Source: Candidatus Omnitrophota bacterium
GTDB taxonomy: Bacteria; Omnitrophota; Gorgyraeia; JABMRN01; RBG-13-46-9
DNA: 36,761 nt
Reading direction: 5' to 3'
Assembly: GCA_016782445.1 (NCBI GenBank)
Contig: JADHYM010000013.1
Span: forward strand, 1-36,761
Part shown: positions 15,212-23,604 of the stretch, in pieces
Layout: each line of letters starts with the position of its first letter
Position numbering within the stretch: position 1 is the first letter of the stretch
Notes under the pieces: model-generated
The model's database searches: none
Told to the model about the DNA's origin: nothing
What the model saw: the letters and a program-made list of their open reading frames with translations, nothing else
Translations under genes and position numbers: made by a program

Positions 15212-16303
15212 ATGAAAAAGACATTACTGAAAATATCGGTTTTTCTCTTACTCTTTTCTTTTGTGTACCTTTCGCCGGCACCCCGGGCCGCCTTCGCGAG
15301 AACGGAAGAGGTAGAGAGCGTAGATGAAAAAAAGGAAATAAAGGAAATAAATACGCTTTTTGTACAGGCTGAAACGCTTTATGCCGAGGGTAGATACAAG
15401 GACGCCAGGATTCTGTATGAAAAAATAGACAAGATGATAAAGGCGAGAAAAGAACGCAAAGAAACCTCTATCTGGGACGTTATACTAGGGGTCGATAAAA
15501 AGCCGGAAAAAGAAAAGAAAGCCAAAGGCAAAAAAGCGGAAGCGGAAAAAGAAGAAAAAGAACCAATATTCCAATTCCTTGACTTGACAAGATGGAAAGA
15601 AAAGAAAGAGATAAGGGCACTTCCGGAAGATGTGCCTACGCTTACGTCCGCACCTTTAGAGACACCAACGCCTTTGCAGGTTCCCGCACCGGTACCTGCA
15701 CCGAAACCAACACCGGCCCCTCTACCCTTTGTAGCGCCTGAAGAGGCGCCGGCAAAAGAGCCAGTGAAAAAAGAGGCTAAAGAAGTAGAAAAGTCATGGT
15801 TTGATATTCTGACATTCAAGAAAGAAAAAACTCCTGAGGAGCTGGCCAAAGAAGCGGAGCTCGCGGCTCAAAAAGAAGCCACGCTTAAAGCGAAACAGGA
15901 AGAATTCGAGCGGATAAAGGCGGAGAAACTCGTGGAAATAGAGGCGCGCCAGAAAGAAATAGAGCGGATAAAAGCAGAACGCGAAGCCCTGAAAAAGGCA
16001 AAAGATGATGAAAAACAAGCGAAGGCAGAGGCAAAAAAAGCCGAAAAGCGCGCGGCGATAGAGGAAAAGAAACGCCAGAAGGAAATCGAAAAAGCGGAAA
16101 AACAGGCGGAAGCCCTCGCGAAGAAAAACGCGATACTTAAACGCCGCGCCGAAGAAAAGATGGCGCAGGAAGCGCGCCGTAAGATAGAAGCGGCAAAGAA
16201 GGAAAAGGAACGCGCGCGCGCGGCGAGAGAAAGCGTTTTAAGGGCCAAGTTCATGAAGGCCCACGGCTTGCCTCCCGAGCCCGGAAGTGAAAAGACCGAA
16301 TAG
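15212..16303 (+). CDS. Secreted Lys/Glu/Ala-rich coiled-coil protein with Pro-rich linker
   Basis: 363 residues from ATG 15212, chosen over 15188 because GGAG lies six bases before it and a classic signal peptide begins there (MKKTLLKISVFLLLFSFVYL, ending near AAFA). Next comes a helical pair resembling one TPR (INTLFVQAETLYAEGRYKDARILYEKI), a charged segment, a proline-rich spacer with PxPAP repeats, then about 140 residues of near-continuous charged helix (repeats such as FERIKAEK/IERIKAER). Two short similar cassettes, SIWDVILGVDKK and SWFDILTFKKEK, flank the Pro-rich spacer. It resembles periplasm-spanning or envelope-organising proteins such as the TolA middle domain, but no family is recognised. 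No catalytic motif is seen. Confidence 0.75.
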   Translation: MKKTLLKISVFLLLFSFVYLSPAPRAAFARTEEVESVDEKKEIKEINTLFVQAETLYAEGRYKDARILYEKIDKMIKARKERKETSIWDVILGVDKKPEKEKKAKGKKAEAEKEEKEPIFQFLDLTRWKEKKEIRALPEDVPTLTSAPLETPTPLQVPAPVPAPKPTPAPLPFVAPEEAPAKEPVKKEAKEVEKSWFDILTFKKEKTPEELAKEAELAAQKEATLKAKQEEFERIKAEKLVEIEARQKEIERIKAEREALKKAKDDEKQAKAEAKKAEKRAAIEEKKRQKEIEKAEKQAEALAKKNAILKRRAEEKMAQEARRKIEAAKKEKERARAARESVLRAKFMKAHGLPPEPGSEKTE

Positions 16304-16307
16304 TCTC

Positions 16308-16820
16308 ATGTCAAAACCGCGAATACATGTAAGCAAATGTTTAGGATTCGGCATATGCCGGTGGGACGGCAAGGAGATCCTGAATGGCTTTATCGAAAAG
16401 CTGAAAACAGAAATTGAGTTTATTTCCGTATGCCCCGAACTTGCTATAGGACTTGGCGTGCCGCGGGATCCGGTGAGGCTGGTTTACAAAGGGGATAAGC
16501 TATATTTTTTGCAGACTAATACAAAAAAAGACCTGACTATGGCCATGAAAAATTTTGCAGATAAAATTGTAGGTTCTCTAGCGAGAATAGACGGTTTCAT
16601 ATTAAAGGATCATTCGCCCTCTTGCGGAATCAGCAATGTAGGGGTATACCCTTCGCTTACGTCAAAAGAGCCGGTTTCAATGACAAACGGATTTTTTGCT
16701 TCCCAAATTTTAAAAAGATTTCCTGAAACACCCGCCATAACGGAAAAAATGCTTTCTGACGATAAAAAGCGCGAAGATTTTTTAGATAAAATTTTCAAAA
16801 GTACAAATATATGGAAATAG
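16308..16820 (+). CDS. DUF523 family protein
   Basis: 170 residues from ATG 16308; a GTG at 16287 inside the previous gene is a possible alternative, but DUF523 proteins begin where the ATG lies (KPRIHVSKCLGFGICRWDG). Conserved features are the N-terminal VSKCL..G...RWDG, the PVRL segment and the HSPSCGISNVGVY motif, whose cysteines could bind a metal or Fe-S cluster. The C-terminal DUF1722 domain present in long relatives is missing. The biochemical role is unknown, although DUF523 homologues have been linked to thiouracil handling and sulfur chemistry. The stop codon overlaps the next gene by 10 bases. Confidence 0.83.
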   Translation: MSKPRIHVSKCLGFGICRWDGKEILNGFIEKLKTEIEFISVCPELAIGLGVPRDPVRLVYKGDKLYFLQTNTKKDLTMAMKNFADKIVGSLARIDGFILKDHSPSCGISNVGVYPSLTSKEPVSMTNGFFASQILKRFPETPAITEKMLSDDKKREDFLDKIFKSTNIWK

Positions 16821-17320
16821 TAGCGATCGGCGTATTAGTACTTTTTAGCCTGGTAGGATTTGCGGCTATTTTCTTTACGACATTCGGTACCCTTATAATC
16901 CTCATAGGGAGCGTTCTTTATGCCGCTATGACCGACTTTTTAGCCGTAAACCTGCATACCTTAATATTGCTTCTTATCCTTTACATTATCGGGGAAATTC
17001 TGGAATACGTGTTTGTTATACTCGGGGCGAAAAAGTTTGGCGCATCGAATATAGCAGCGGCCGGAGCCATCATAGGAGGCATACTCGGTGCTATATTCGG
17101 CGCGGCGTTTTTTGGCATAGGCATTATTCTTGGAACATTCTTGGGAATTTTTCTCGGTGCATTCTTGGCCGAATTCGGCGTTCAGCAGGATTTTATTAAA
17201 TCCCTTAAAGCCGGCGCGGGCAGCATTCTCGGAAGGGTTGGCTCGATTGCGGCGAAGATCGTAATAGCTTTTATCATGTTTGGCATAATGGCCTCGAGCA
17301 TTATGCGATATTCTGGATAA
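16811..17320 (+). CDS. DUF456 family integral membrane protein
   Basis: 169 residues, almost wholly hydrophobic, with about five membrane helices and the small-residue-rich repeats typical of DUF456 (AAAGAIIGGILGAIFGAAFFGIGIILGTFLGIFLGAFLAE). The GEILEYVFVILGAKKFGAS segment between helices matches the family. Function is unknown; its glycine-zipper repeats suggest helix packing in the inner membrane. The gene begins 10 bases inside DUF523 and ends 11 bases before feoA, so it could be cotranscribed with the iron transporter genes. Confidence 0.83.
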   Translation: MEIVAIGVLVLFSLVGFAAIFFTTFGTLIILIGSVLYAAMTDFLAVNLHTLILLLILYIIGEILEYVFVILGAKKFGASNIAAAGAIIGGILGAIFGAAFFGIGIILGTFLGIFLGAFLAEFGVQQDFIKSLKAGAGSILGRVGSIAAKIVIAFIMFGIMASSIMRYSG

Positions 17321-17331
17321 GGAATTTTTTT

Positions 17332-17568
17332 GTGACGAAAGCAATCATGTCGCTCGCGATGGCACGCTCCGGGAAAGAACTGCTTGTAATAGCCATAGAA
17401 GGCGGCTGGGGCGCGCGCAGGCGCCTTACAGAAATGGGCCTGAGAGAAGGCGCGCACTGTAAACTTATTCAATCAAGTACGTCCGGGCCGCGTGTGGTTT
17501 TAGCAGGAAACACGCGCCTTGCCCTCGGTTATGGGATGTGTCAGAAGATCCTTGTCCAAGAGATATAA
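17332..17568 (+). CDS. feoA: FeoA, cytoplasmic SH3-like partner of FeoB
   Basis: 78 residues starting with GTG at 17332, with AAGGA eight bases upstream; ATG 17347 is an alternative. The family pattern is clear: LAMARSGKELLVIAIEGGWGARRRLTEMGLREGAHCKLI followed by GPRVVLAGNTRLALGYGMCQKILV. FeoA proteins bind FeoB and help ferrous iron uptake. The stop is one base before the ATG of feoB, as is usual for feoAB. No FeoC is present. No Fur box was identified upstream; the gene is probably transcribed from farther upstream with DUF523 and DUF456. Confidence 0.93.
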   Translation: MTKAIMSLAMARSGKELLVIAIEGGWGARRRLTEMGLREGAHCKLIQSSTSGPRVVLAGNTRLALGYGMCQKILVQEI

Positions 17569-17569
17569 T

Positions 17570-19618
17570 ATGCCAAAAAAAATTACCATAGCCCTCGCCG
17601 GAAATCCAAATTCCGGGAAAACTACCATATTCAATAACCTCACCGGCTCTCGACAGCATGTGGGTAACTATCCAGGCGTAACAGTTGAGAAAAAAGAAGG
17701 CACTCTTTTATATAAAGGATACACTATACATGTCGTGGACCTTCCCGGCACTTATGGCCTTACCGCGTATTCAAAAGATGAGCTTATAGCCCGCAATTTT
17801 ATAATCGATGAAAACCCAGACGTCGTAATAGATATTATCGACTCATCAAACCTCGAAAGAAACCTTTACCTCACGACGCAATTCATAGATCTCGAGGCAC
17901 CGCTCGTTTTGGCTTTTAACATGCACGACACAGCGGAAAAAGAAGGCCTCTCCATAGATAAAGAAAAACTCTCGGAGCTTCTGGGAAGCCCCATAGTCTT
18001 TACGGTCGGTAATAAAAAACTCGGCATGAGCGAGCTTCTCGACGAGGCGATAAATGTGGCAGAGAGAAAAACACCGCTCGAGGGCACGATAGTTCGCTAC
18101 GGCAGAGAGATCAGGGAAGAGATCGTACATCTTGAAAGCGTGATCGCGGAAGAAGAATCCCTTATCGGAAAATATTCCTCGAGGTGGCTCGCGATAAAAC
18201 TTCTCGACGGCGACAGGGACGTAAGAAAAAAAATAGAAAAATCCACCCAAGGCCGGGAAATACTGGAAAAAGCGGGAAAAAGCGCCTCTCACATAAAAAG
18301 CATTTTCGGGGACCCGTCCGAGGCGGTCATGGCGGAACGGCGTTACGGGTTCATAAGCGGCGCCGTGAGCGAGGCTGCCAGGCGCACTATCGAGACGCGC
18401 CATAGCGTTTCGGACGCTATAGATAAGGTTCTCCTCAACAAAGTTCTGGGGCTTCCCATTTTCTTCGTTGTAGTGTGGGCGATGTTTAAGGTTACATTCA
18501 GTTTGAGCGCTCCCATGATGCGCTTGATCGAAAGAGCGCAGGCGTTTCTGGGAGGCCTTGTAAGCGTGGTTTTGCCCGGAGAGGGAACCTTAGAATCTCT
18601 TATTGTAGATGGGGTCATAGCAGGAGTAGGAAGCGTTCTTGTTTTCGCGCCGGTTATATTTCTTTTATTTCTGGTTATGGCTCTCCTGGAGGACTCCGGT
18701 TACATGGCGCGCGCAGCGTTTCTCATGGATGGATTTATGCACAAAATAGGGCTGCACGGCAGGTCCTTTATACCCATGCTTCTCGGGTTTGGCTGTAATG
18801 TTCCGGCTATAATGGCGACGCGCACGATAGAGGACAGACAGGATAGGTTCGTTACAATTCTCATAAACCCTTTCATGAGCTGTGGCGCAAGGCTTCCTAT
18901 ATACGCGTTATTCATAGGTGCGTTTTTCCAGGAAAAAATAGCGGGAAATGTCCTTTTCGGAATATATTTTATCGGAATAGTCATAGCGATCATAACAGCG
19001 AAACTGTTCAGACGGTACATATTCAAGGGTGAAACAGCCTCTTTTGTCATGGAGCTGCCTCCCTACAGGATGCCTACTGCAAAAGGGATCTTTACGCACA
19101 TGTGGGAAAGGGGTTATCTTTACCTTAAAAAAGCAGGGACAATAATTTTTGTAGGTTCGATCGTGCTGTGGCTTTTGAGCCATTTTCCATCCGGAACAAT
19201 GGAAACAAGCTACGCGGGGGCTATGGGGAAGAAAATTACGCCCATATTTAAGCCGCTCGGATTTGATAGCTGGAAGGTTACCACAGGCCTCATGGCCGGT
19301 TTTATAGGCAAGGAAAACATGGTAGCAACGCTCGGGATACTTTATTCTGACAAAAATGTCCCTGGCGAAGGAGACTCACTAAGGGATAGCATACAGAGCG
19401 CCAGAAAGCCCGACGGAGATAAGCTCTTTACGCCGTTAAGCGCATTTGCGCTCATGGTGTTTGTTCTTTTATACGCGCCGTGCATAGCTGTCTTTGCCGC
19501 GATAAGAGTAGAGACAAATTCGTTGCTGTGGCCGGTCTTTATGCTTTTTTATACGACGGCCGTTGCGTGGATAGCATCATTTATCGTGTACCAGGTCGGA
19601 AGATCCCTCGGGTTTTAA
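17570..19618 (+). CDS. feoB: Ferrous iron transporter FeoB
   Basis: 682 residues from ATG 17570, directly after feoA; the ORF-track start lies inside feoA. The N-terminal G domain has G1 GNPNSGKT (residues 11-18), G3 DLPGTYGL and G4 NMHD, then a GDI-like helical region. The membrane part starts near residue 300 and contains two Gate repeats, the nucleoside-recognition-type motif PMLLGFGCNVPAI with the conserved cysteine, and the FIGKENMVATLGILY segment. It imports Fe(II) with NTP hydrolysis. The length is typical. Its 3' end overlaps the convergent ttcA-like gene by 42 bp. Iron supply fits the Fe-S assembly genes nifS and nifU in the same window. Confidence 0.96.
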   Translation: MPKKITIALAGNPNSGKTTIFNNLTGSRQHVGNYPGVTVEKKEGTLLYKGYTIHVVDLPGTYGLTAYSKDELIARNFIIDENPDVVIDIIDSSNLERNLYLTTQFIDLEAPLVLAFNMHDTAEKEGLSIDKEKLSELLGSPIVFTVGNKKLGMSELLDEAINVAERKTPLEGTIVRYGREIREEIVHLESVIAEEESLIGKYSSRWLAIKLLDGDRDVRKKIEKSTQGREILEKAGKSASHIKSIFGDPSEAVMAERRYGFISGAVSEAARRTIETRHSVSDAIDKVLLNKVLGLPIFFVVVWAMFKVTFSLSAPMMRLIERAQAFLGGLVSVVLPGEGTLESLIVDGVIAGVGSVLVFAPVIFLLFLVMALLEDSGYMARAAFLMDGFMHKIGLHGRSFIPMLLGFGCNVPAIMATRTIEDRQDRFVTILINPFMSCGARLPIYALFIGAFFQEKIAGNVLFGIYFIGIVIAIITAKLFRRYIFKGETASFVMELPPYRMPTAKGIFTHMWERGYLYLKKAGTIIFVGSIVLWLLSHFPSGTMETSYAGAMGKKITPIFKPLGFDSWKVTTGLMAGFIGKENMVATLGILYSDKNVPGEGDSLRDSIQSARKPDGDKLFTPLSAFALMVFVLLYAPCIAVFAAIRVETNSLLWPVFMLFYTTAVAWIASFIVYQVGRSLGF

Positions 19619-20338
19619 CTGCAAATACTCGTCCTTTATGCGGCTTGCGCTGTTGAAAATATTGGTTTTTATATAAGGATAGTCTCTCTCCACAGAGTTA
19701 AGAAACTCTTTCATAAGTTTGCGTTTGGAATCCTGCGAAAAAGGACACCTACAAAGCTGGGAAGGAAAATTGTTTTCCTTCGCGAACTTCCGCGTCATTT
19801 TTTCTTCAACACAACAAAGAGGCCTTATGATTACAATGGCTCCTTTAAAAAGTTCCTGGCGGGGGTTCATACTTGCGAATTCGCCGTGGAAAAATATGTT
19901 CAAAAGCGTGGTCTCGACTATGTCGTCTTTATGATGCCCGAGCGCTATCTTGGTGCAGCCGAGCTCTTTGGCCGTTTCAAACAAAGCCTTTCTCCTGTTC
20001 CACGAACACCAGAAGCAGTTGGTCTTGCCCTCTTTGTCTAGAACGCGGATTTCTTTTATTCGATAGGTTACTTCGAGTTTTTCGAACAATTTCTCCAGAG
20101 TTTCCGCATGAACGCAAGCCGCGCACCTGGTATCTGTCCTGACATGCGCGCAAAGAAGGTCGTATTTTACCGGCGACCAGCGTTGTCTTTCCCGAAGAAG
20201 CTTAAGAAGCGTCAGGCTGTCTTTTCCCCCAGAAACACCGACGAGGATACGGTCGCCATCGCGGATCATGTCATAATCACCGATGGCCTTACCGATCCTT
20301 CTCGAAATATAATGCCCTGTTTTCGTAAATTTAGTCAT
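19577..20338 (-). CDS. ttcA: TtcA-like tRNA 2-thiocytidine synthetase (PP-loop ATPase)
   Basis: 253 residues from ATG 20338 on the minus strand (a GTG seven codons upstream is possible). PP-loop SGGKDSLTLLKLL near residue 38; TtcA-type cysteines CFWCSWNRRKALF near residue 110 with a third in IRPLCCVEEKMTRKFA; GHHKDDIVETTLLNIFF is the family's second signature. TtcA thiolates C32 of certain tRNAs using a [4Fe-4S] cluster. An extra CAAC occurs before the main motif (TRCAACVHAE), so a zinc or second metal site is conceivable, as in TtuA relatives. It is about 55 residues shorter than E. coli TtcA. The C-terminal end overlaps feoB tail-to-tail. Confidence 0.88.
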   Translation of the reverse strand: MTKFTKTGHYISRRIGKAIGDYDMIRDGDRILVGVSGGKDSLTLLKLLRERQRWSPVKYDLLCAHVRTDTRCAACVHAETLEKLFEKLEVTYRIKEIRVLDKEGKTNCFWCSWNRRKALFETAKELGCTKIALGHHKDDIVETTLLNIFFHGEFASMNPRQELFKGAIVIIRPLCCVEEKMTRKFAKENNFPSQLCRCPFSQDSKRKLMKEFLNSVERDYPYIKTNIFNSASRIKDEYLQLKPEGSSDLVHDK

Positions 20339-20400
20339 CGTTATCCCATAATGTAGCACAACTTCTTCGTTGCCACAAGTACTCTCGAGTTGAATGTATA

Positions 20401-20532
20401 GGCTTCCGAACCGCGCCTACCTCGCTGCTCACCCCATCTATTGTGATAAAATCTCAAAAGGTCGCTGGCGAGGGTGTAAACTCAAGTGTATGGCGCAAAA
20501 GTTCGCCGCTCGGCAGGCGCGCCTCGGAAGCC
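20401..20532. repeat. 132-bp structured element with 15-bp terminal inverted repeats
   Basis: GGCTTCCGA-ACC-GCGCCT (20401-20418) pairs with AGGCGC-GCC-TCGGAAGCC (20515-20532), with a 3x3 internal loop. The interior (about 96 bases) is not clearly coding and holds smaller complementary pieces (CTCACCC/GGGTG). It lies in the 380-bp gap between the divergent ttcA-like and antiporter genes. It may be a MITE-like insertion or a structured RNA; I recognise no known family. Confidence 0.5.
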
Positions 20533-20536
20533 TAAC

Positions 20537-20569
20537 AACCCATTCCCAAGCCTGGTTTGGGAATGGGTT
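20537..20569 (+). repeat. Palindromic repeat, copy 2 (CCTGGTTTGG family), perfect stem
   Basis: AACCCATTCCCAA and TTGGGAATGGGTT form a 13-bp perfect stem around loop GCCTGGT. The imperfect relative is at 14008-14038. No run of T follows, so it is more like a REP-type palindrome than an intrinsic terminator. Confidence 0.65.
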
Positions 20570-20679
20570 CATTTTGAAGAGTGAGAAAAAGGCGCGCATC
20601 CTTTTTCGAACGTCAAGCGAAAGAAATGCCCGTAACCCTCTTATTAATCAAGCTGCTTTAAAAAGGGGCGAGTTTTAGA

Positions 20680-20708
20680 TTGACTTGCAGAGCGGCGAGG
20701 AGTAATAT
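20680..20708 (+). promoter_or_regulatory. Probable promoter of the antiporter gene, near-leaderless
   Basis: TTGACT at 20680-20685, a 17-bp spacer and TAATAT at 20703-20708. ATG 20718 is nine bases after the -10 box. GAGGAG at 20697-20702 would be 15 bases from the start, too distant for a normal ribosome site and upstream of the predicted transcript start. Confidence 0.5.
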
Positions 20709-20717
20709 AAAAAAATT

Positions 20718-22379
20718 ATGGCACATTTCAATATTAATATACTACTACTTCTGGGCCTTGCTATTTTTGGCGGCATGGTCGGCGGGAGGCTTTTTCAGAA
20801 GCTTAAAATACCGCAGGTCGTCGGCTACATTATAATAGGTATAATAATAGGCGAATCCGGGTTTAAAATCGTAGACGACTCCATTATTATGGCCCTTAGG
20901 CCCTTCAACTATTTCGCGCTCGGTCTTATAGGCTTTATGGTCGGTGGCGAGCTTAAAAAAGAGGCATTTTCAAAATATGGGAAGAATTTTTTAAGTATAC
21001 TCATATGCGAGGGGCTGGGCCCCTTTATACTCGTAAGCCTATTTATATCGCTGGCCGGCATATTTTTTCTAAAGTCCGTACCCGCTGCGATAGCACTCGC
21101 TCTTCTTCTGGGCGCCATAGCCTCTGCCACTGACCCGGCGAGCACGGTCTCGGTTTTAAAGGAGTACAAAACGCGTGGGCCCTTGACCACAAATATTATC
21201 GGGATAGTGGCGCTCGATGACGGCCTGGCGCTCTTACTTTTTTCCATAGCCGCGAGTGTTGCAAGCGCATTGATGGGCCGCGGAGGTGAAGGCTACATGG
21301 GCGCTTTATTTACGCCTTTCTACGAAATAGCAGGCGCAATTTTCATCGGAGGCATTTCAGGCCTCGGCCTATCAAAAATAATCCAGAAATACGACGAAAA
21401 AGAAAGAATTTTGGCATTTTCCATAGGGACGGTGCTTCTTGTTGTGGGATTGGCGCTTGCAACGGGTGTCAGCATGATCCTGGCGACGATGACTCTGGGC
21501 ATAGTCATGGTAAATATAAGACCGCACAAGAGCAAGGAAGCGTTTCGTCTCGTCGACGGATTTACGCCGCCAATATATGTTCTTTTCTTTGTTCTTGTGG
21601 GTGCGCAGCTTCATTTGCGCTATATGACGCCGATAGTTATCGGCCTTGCTGTGATTTATATTGTTTTTACCATAGTCGGCAAAATGGCCGGAGCGTATAT
21701 AGGCGGATGGATTTCTCGTTCTCCGAAAAGCGTAACGCGTTATCTCCCCTTTGCGCTTTTCAGCCAGGCCGGCATTGCAATCGGCTTATCGATTCTCGCG
21801 GCCCAATATTTTCCCGGGCCCCTGGGCACTACCCTGATAGTTATCATAACGGCTACCACATTCGTTACGCAGCTCATAGGCCCGGCTTTTGTCAAATTTG
21901 CGGTTACAAAAGCGCAAGAAGTAGGCCTTAATATTACCGAGGAAGACATAATAAAAGAGAGTAGAGTCAAAGACGTAATGGATAAGAATCCACCGCTCAT
22001 ATATGCGAACATGAAGCTCTCAGATATCCTTAGGATTTTTAGCGAGGACGACCGGCTATATTACACGGTCATAAATAAGGACAAAAAATTAGAAGGTATC
22101 ATAACGATTGAAGGCATAAAAAATACTTTTCTCGAGACGGACAGTGGCGGGCTTATTCTGGCGCATGACCTCATGGAGCCGGCCTCAGGGAGCGTTACAG
22201 AGAACCTGCCTTTGGCCGAAGCCACCGACGCCTTGAATCATTATGATACGGACTACATGCCTGTCGTTGATCCAAGCGGCAGGGTGGAAGGCGCTATCTA
22301 TAAGCGGCAGATCAACAAGTTTATTTCAACTAAAATAATCGAGCTCCGGGAGAAAGTCGAATTCCTGGACGCGCAGTGA
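20718..22379 (+). CDS. CPA2-type cation:proton antiporter with C-terminal CBS pair
   Basis: 553 residues. The first 390 or so form a Na+/H+ exchanger domain of about 12 helices (VGGRLFQKLKIPQVVGYIIIGIIIGESG at the start; SATDPASTVSVLKEY; IVALDDGLALLLFSI with the ion-site aspartate pair; FALFSQAGIAIGLSILAAQ). Residues from about 425 contain two CBS domains (VKDVMDKNPPLIYANMKLSDILRIF and AHDLMEPASGSVTENLPLAEATDALNHYDTDYMPVVD) that probably sense adenine nucleotides. It would exchange Na+ or K+ for protons across the inner membrane. The stop overlaps the potential GTG start of nifS, and the three genes to 24201 may be one transcript. Specific cation unknown. Confidence 0.88.
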   Translation: MAHFNINILLLLGLAIFGGMVGGRLFQKLKIPQVVGYIIIGIIIGESGFKIVDDSIIMALRPFNYFALGLIGFMVGGELKKEAFSKYGKNFLSILICEGLGPFILVSLFISLAGIFFLKSVPAAIALALLLGAIASATDPASTVSVLKEYKTRGPLTTNIIGIVALDDGLALLLFSIAASVASALMGRGGEGYMGALFTPFYEIAGAIFIGGISGLGLSKIIQKYDEKERILAFSIGTVLLVVGLALATGVSMILATMTLGIVMVNIRPHKSKEAFRLVDGFTPPIYVLFFVLVGAQLHLRYMTPIVIGLAVIYIVFTIVGKMAGAYIGGWISRSPKSVTRYLPFALFSQAGIAIGLSILAAQYFPGPLGTTLIVIITATTFVTQLIGPAFVKFAVTKAQEVGLNITEEDIIKESRVKDVMDKNPPLIYANMKLSDILRIFSEDDRLYYTVINKDKKLEGIITIEGIKNTFLETDSGGLILAHDLMEPASGSVTENLPLAEATDALNHYDTDYMPVVDPSGRVEGAIYKRQINKFISTKIIELREKVEFLDAQ

Positions 22380-22390
22380 CAGGTGATAAA

Positions 22391-23578
22391 ATGAAAAGAA
22401 AAAGAGTTTATCTTGATCACAACGCGACGACGCCCATTCATCCGGAGGTTAAAAAAGCCATAGAGCGATCCTTTGATAATTTCGGCAACCCTTCGAGTTT
22501 GCATTACGAGGGCCGCCGCGCGCGCGCGTCTATCGAACGCGCGAGAGCGGACATCGCCTCTTTTATAGGCGCCTCTCCGGAAGAGATAACATTTACCGGT
22601 TCAGGCTCCGAGGCCAACAACACAATTCTCTCCATGTTTGTTTGCCCTGCCATGTCGTGCACTTATCATGCAGAAGGCAGAAATGCCATCGTGACGACGT
22701 CCATAGAGCATCCCTGCATTCTCGAGACTGCCAGATGCCTTATGGACAAGGGCATAAAGGTTTTATATCTCGGAGTGGATAAATTCGGAAAGATAAAAAT
22801 GGAGGACCTGAGAAAAATCCTGGAGACAAAAAATGTAGGGCTTGTTTCCATCATGATGGCCAATAACGAGATAGGTACTATCCAGGACATAAACCAGATC
22901 GCAAAAATAGTCCATGAAAAAGGAGCGCTCTTTCATACGGACGCGGTCCAGGCCGTCGGGAAAGTGCCTGTAAATGTCAGGGAACTCGGTGCCGACTTTC
23001 TTACACTTTCGGCGCATAAAATATACGGCCCGAAGGGCGTAGGTGCGATGTACGTGAAAAAAGGGATTCCTTTCTGCCCTCTGATACGCGGCGGGCACCA
23101 GGAAAAAGGCCGCAGGGCCGGAACCGAGAACACTCTTGGCATAATAGGTTTTGGGGAGGCCGTTCGAATGCGGAAAAAGGAAATGGCCGCCGAAGAAAAA
23201 AGGCTCGCTAAATTCAAGGAAACCCTTAAAAAGGGGATAGAAGAGAAAATACAGGATGTCCTGTTTAACGGGCACCCCGCTGATTCTCTCGCGAGTACCC
23301 TAAACGTTTCATTCAGGGGCGCCGAGGGAGAGGCGATACTTCTTTATCTCGACATGGAGGGAATAGCTGTATCTACGGGCTCGGCCTGCGCTTCGGGTTC
23401 GCTTGACCCATCGCACGTTCTTCTGGCGACAGGGATCGCGGCCGAAGAAGCGCACGGTTCGATACGCATCAGCATGGGTCGGGGCACGACAGCAGGTGAC
23501 ATAAAATACGTGCTTAAGATTTTGCCGAAGGTAATAGCGAAAGTCCGCGGCATGTCGACGGCGTATACCAATAAATAA
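22391..23578 (+). CDS. nifS: Cysteine desulfurase, NifS/IscS class
   Basis: 395 residues from ATG 22391, with AGGTGA seven bases upstream; the GTG at 22376 is overlapped by the antiporter stop. Class V aminotransferase fold: YLDHNATTPIHPEV at the N-terminus, TSIEHPCILE for the histidine stacking on PLP, LSAHKIYGPKG with the PLP lysine at about Lys210, and the catalytic cysteine near 333 in STGSACASGS. The loop before it is longer than in SufS, placing it in group I. It releases sulfur from cysteine as a persulfide for Fe-S clusters and tRNA thiolation, supplying NifU next door and perhaps the TtcA-like and ThiI-like proteins. Confidence 0.95.
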   Translation: MKRKRVYLDHNATTPIHPEVKKAIERSFDNFGNPSSLHYEGRRARASIERARADIASFIGASPEEITFTGSGSEANNTILSMFVCPAMSCTYHAEGRNAIVTTSIEHPCILETARCLMDKGIKVLYLGVDKFGKIKMEDLRKILETKNVGLVSIMMANNEIGTIQDINQIAKIVHEKGALFHTDAVQAVGKVPVNVRELGADFLTLSAHKIYGPKGVGAMYVKKGIPFCPLIRGGHQEKGRRAGTENTLGIIGFGEAVRMRKKEMAAEEKRLAKFKETLKKGIEEKIQDVLFNGHPADSLASTLNVSFRGAEGEAILLYLDMEGIAVSTGSACASGSLDPSHVLLATGIAAEEAHGSIRISMGRGTTAGDIKYVLKILPKVIAKVRGMSTAYTNK

Positions 23579-23604
23579 AAAATCGAAAAGGAAATATAAA
23601 AAAT

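Noticed and set aside
15868-16254. 128-codon minus-strand ORF rich in Phe, Ser and Ala
   Set aside because: It is the antisense shadow of the Lys/Glu/Ala coiled-coil repeats of the real gene; the composition follows directly from the opposite strand.
19719-20356. Three plus-strand ORFs opposite the ttcA-like gene
   Set aside because: All are shadows of the minus-strand gene, which has full PP-loop and cysteine motifs.
20394-20678. 94-codon plus-strand ORF in the ttcA-antiporter gap
   Set aside because: It lies across the 132-bp inverted-repeat element and the CCTGGTTTGG palindrome; its translation is shaped by these repeats and resembles no protein family.
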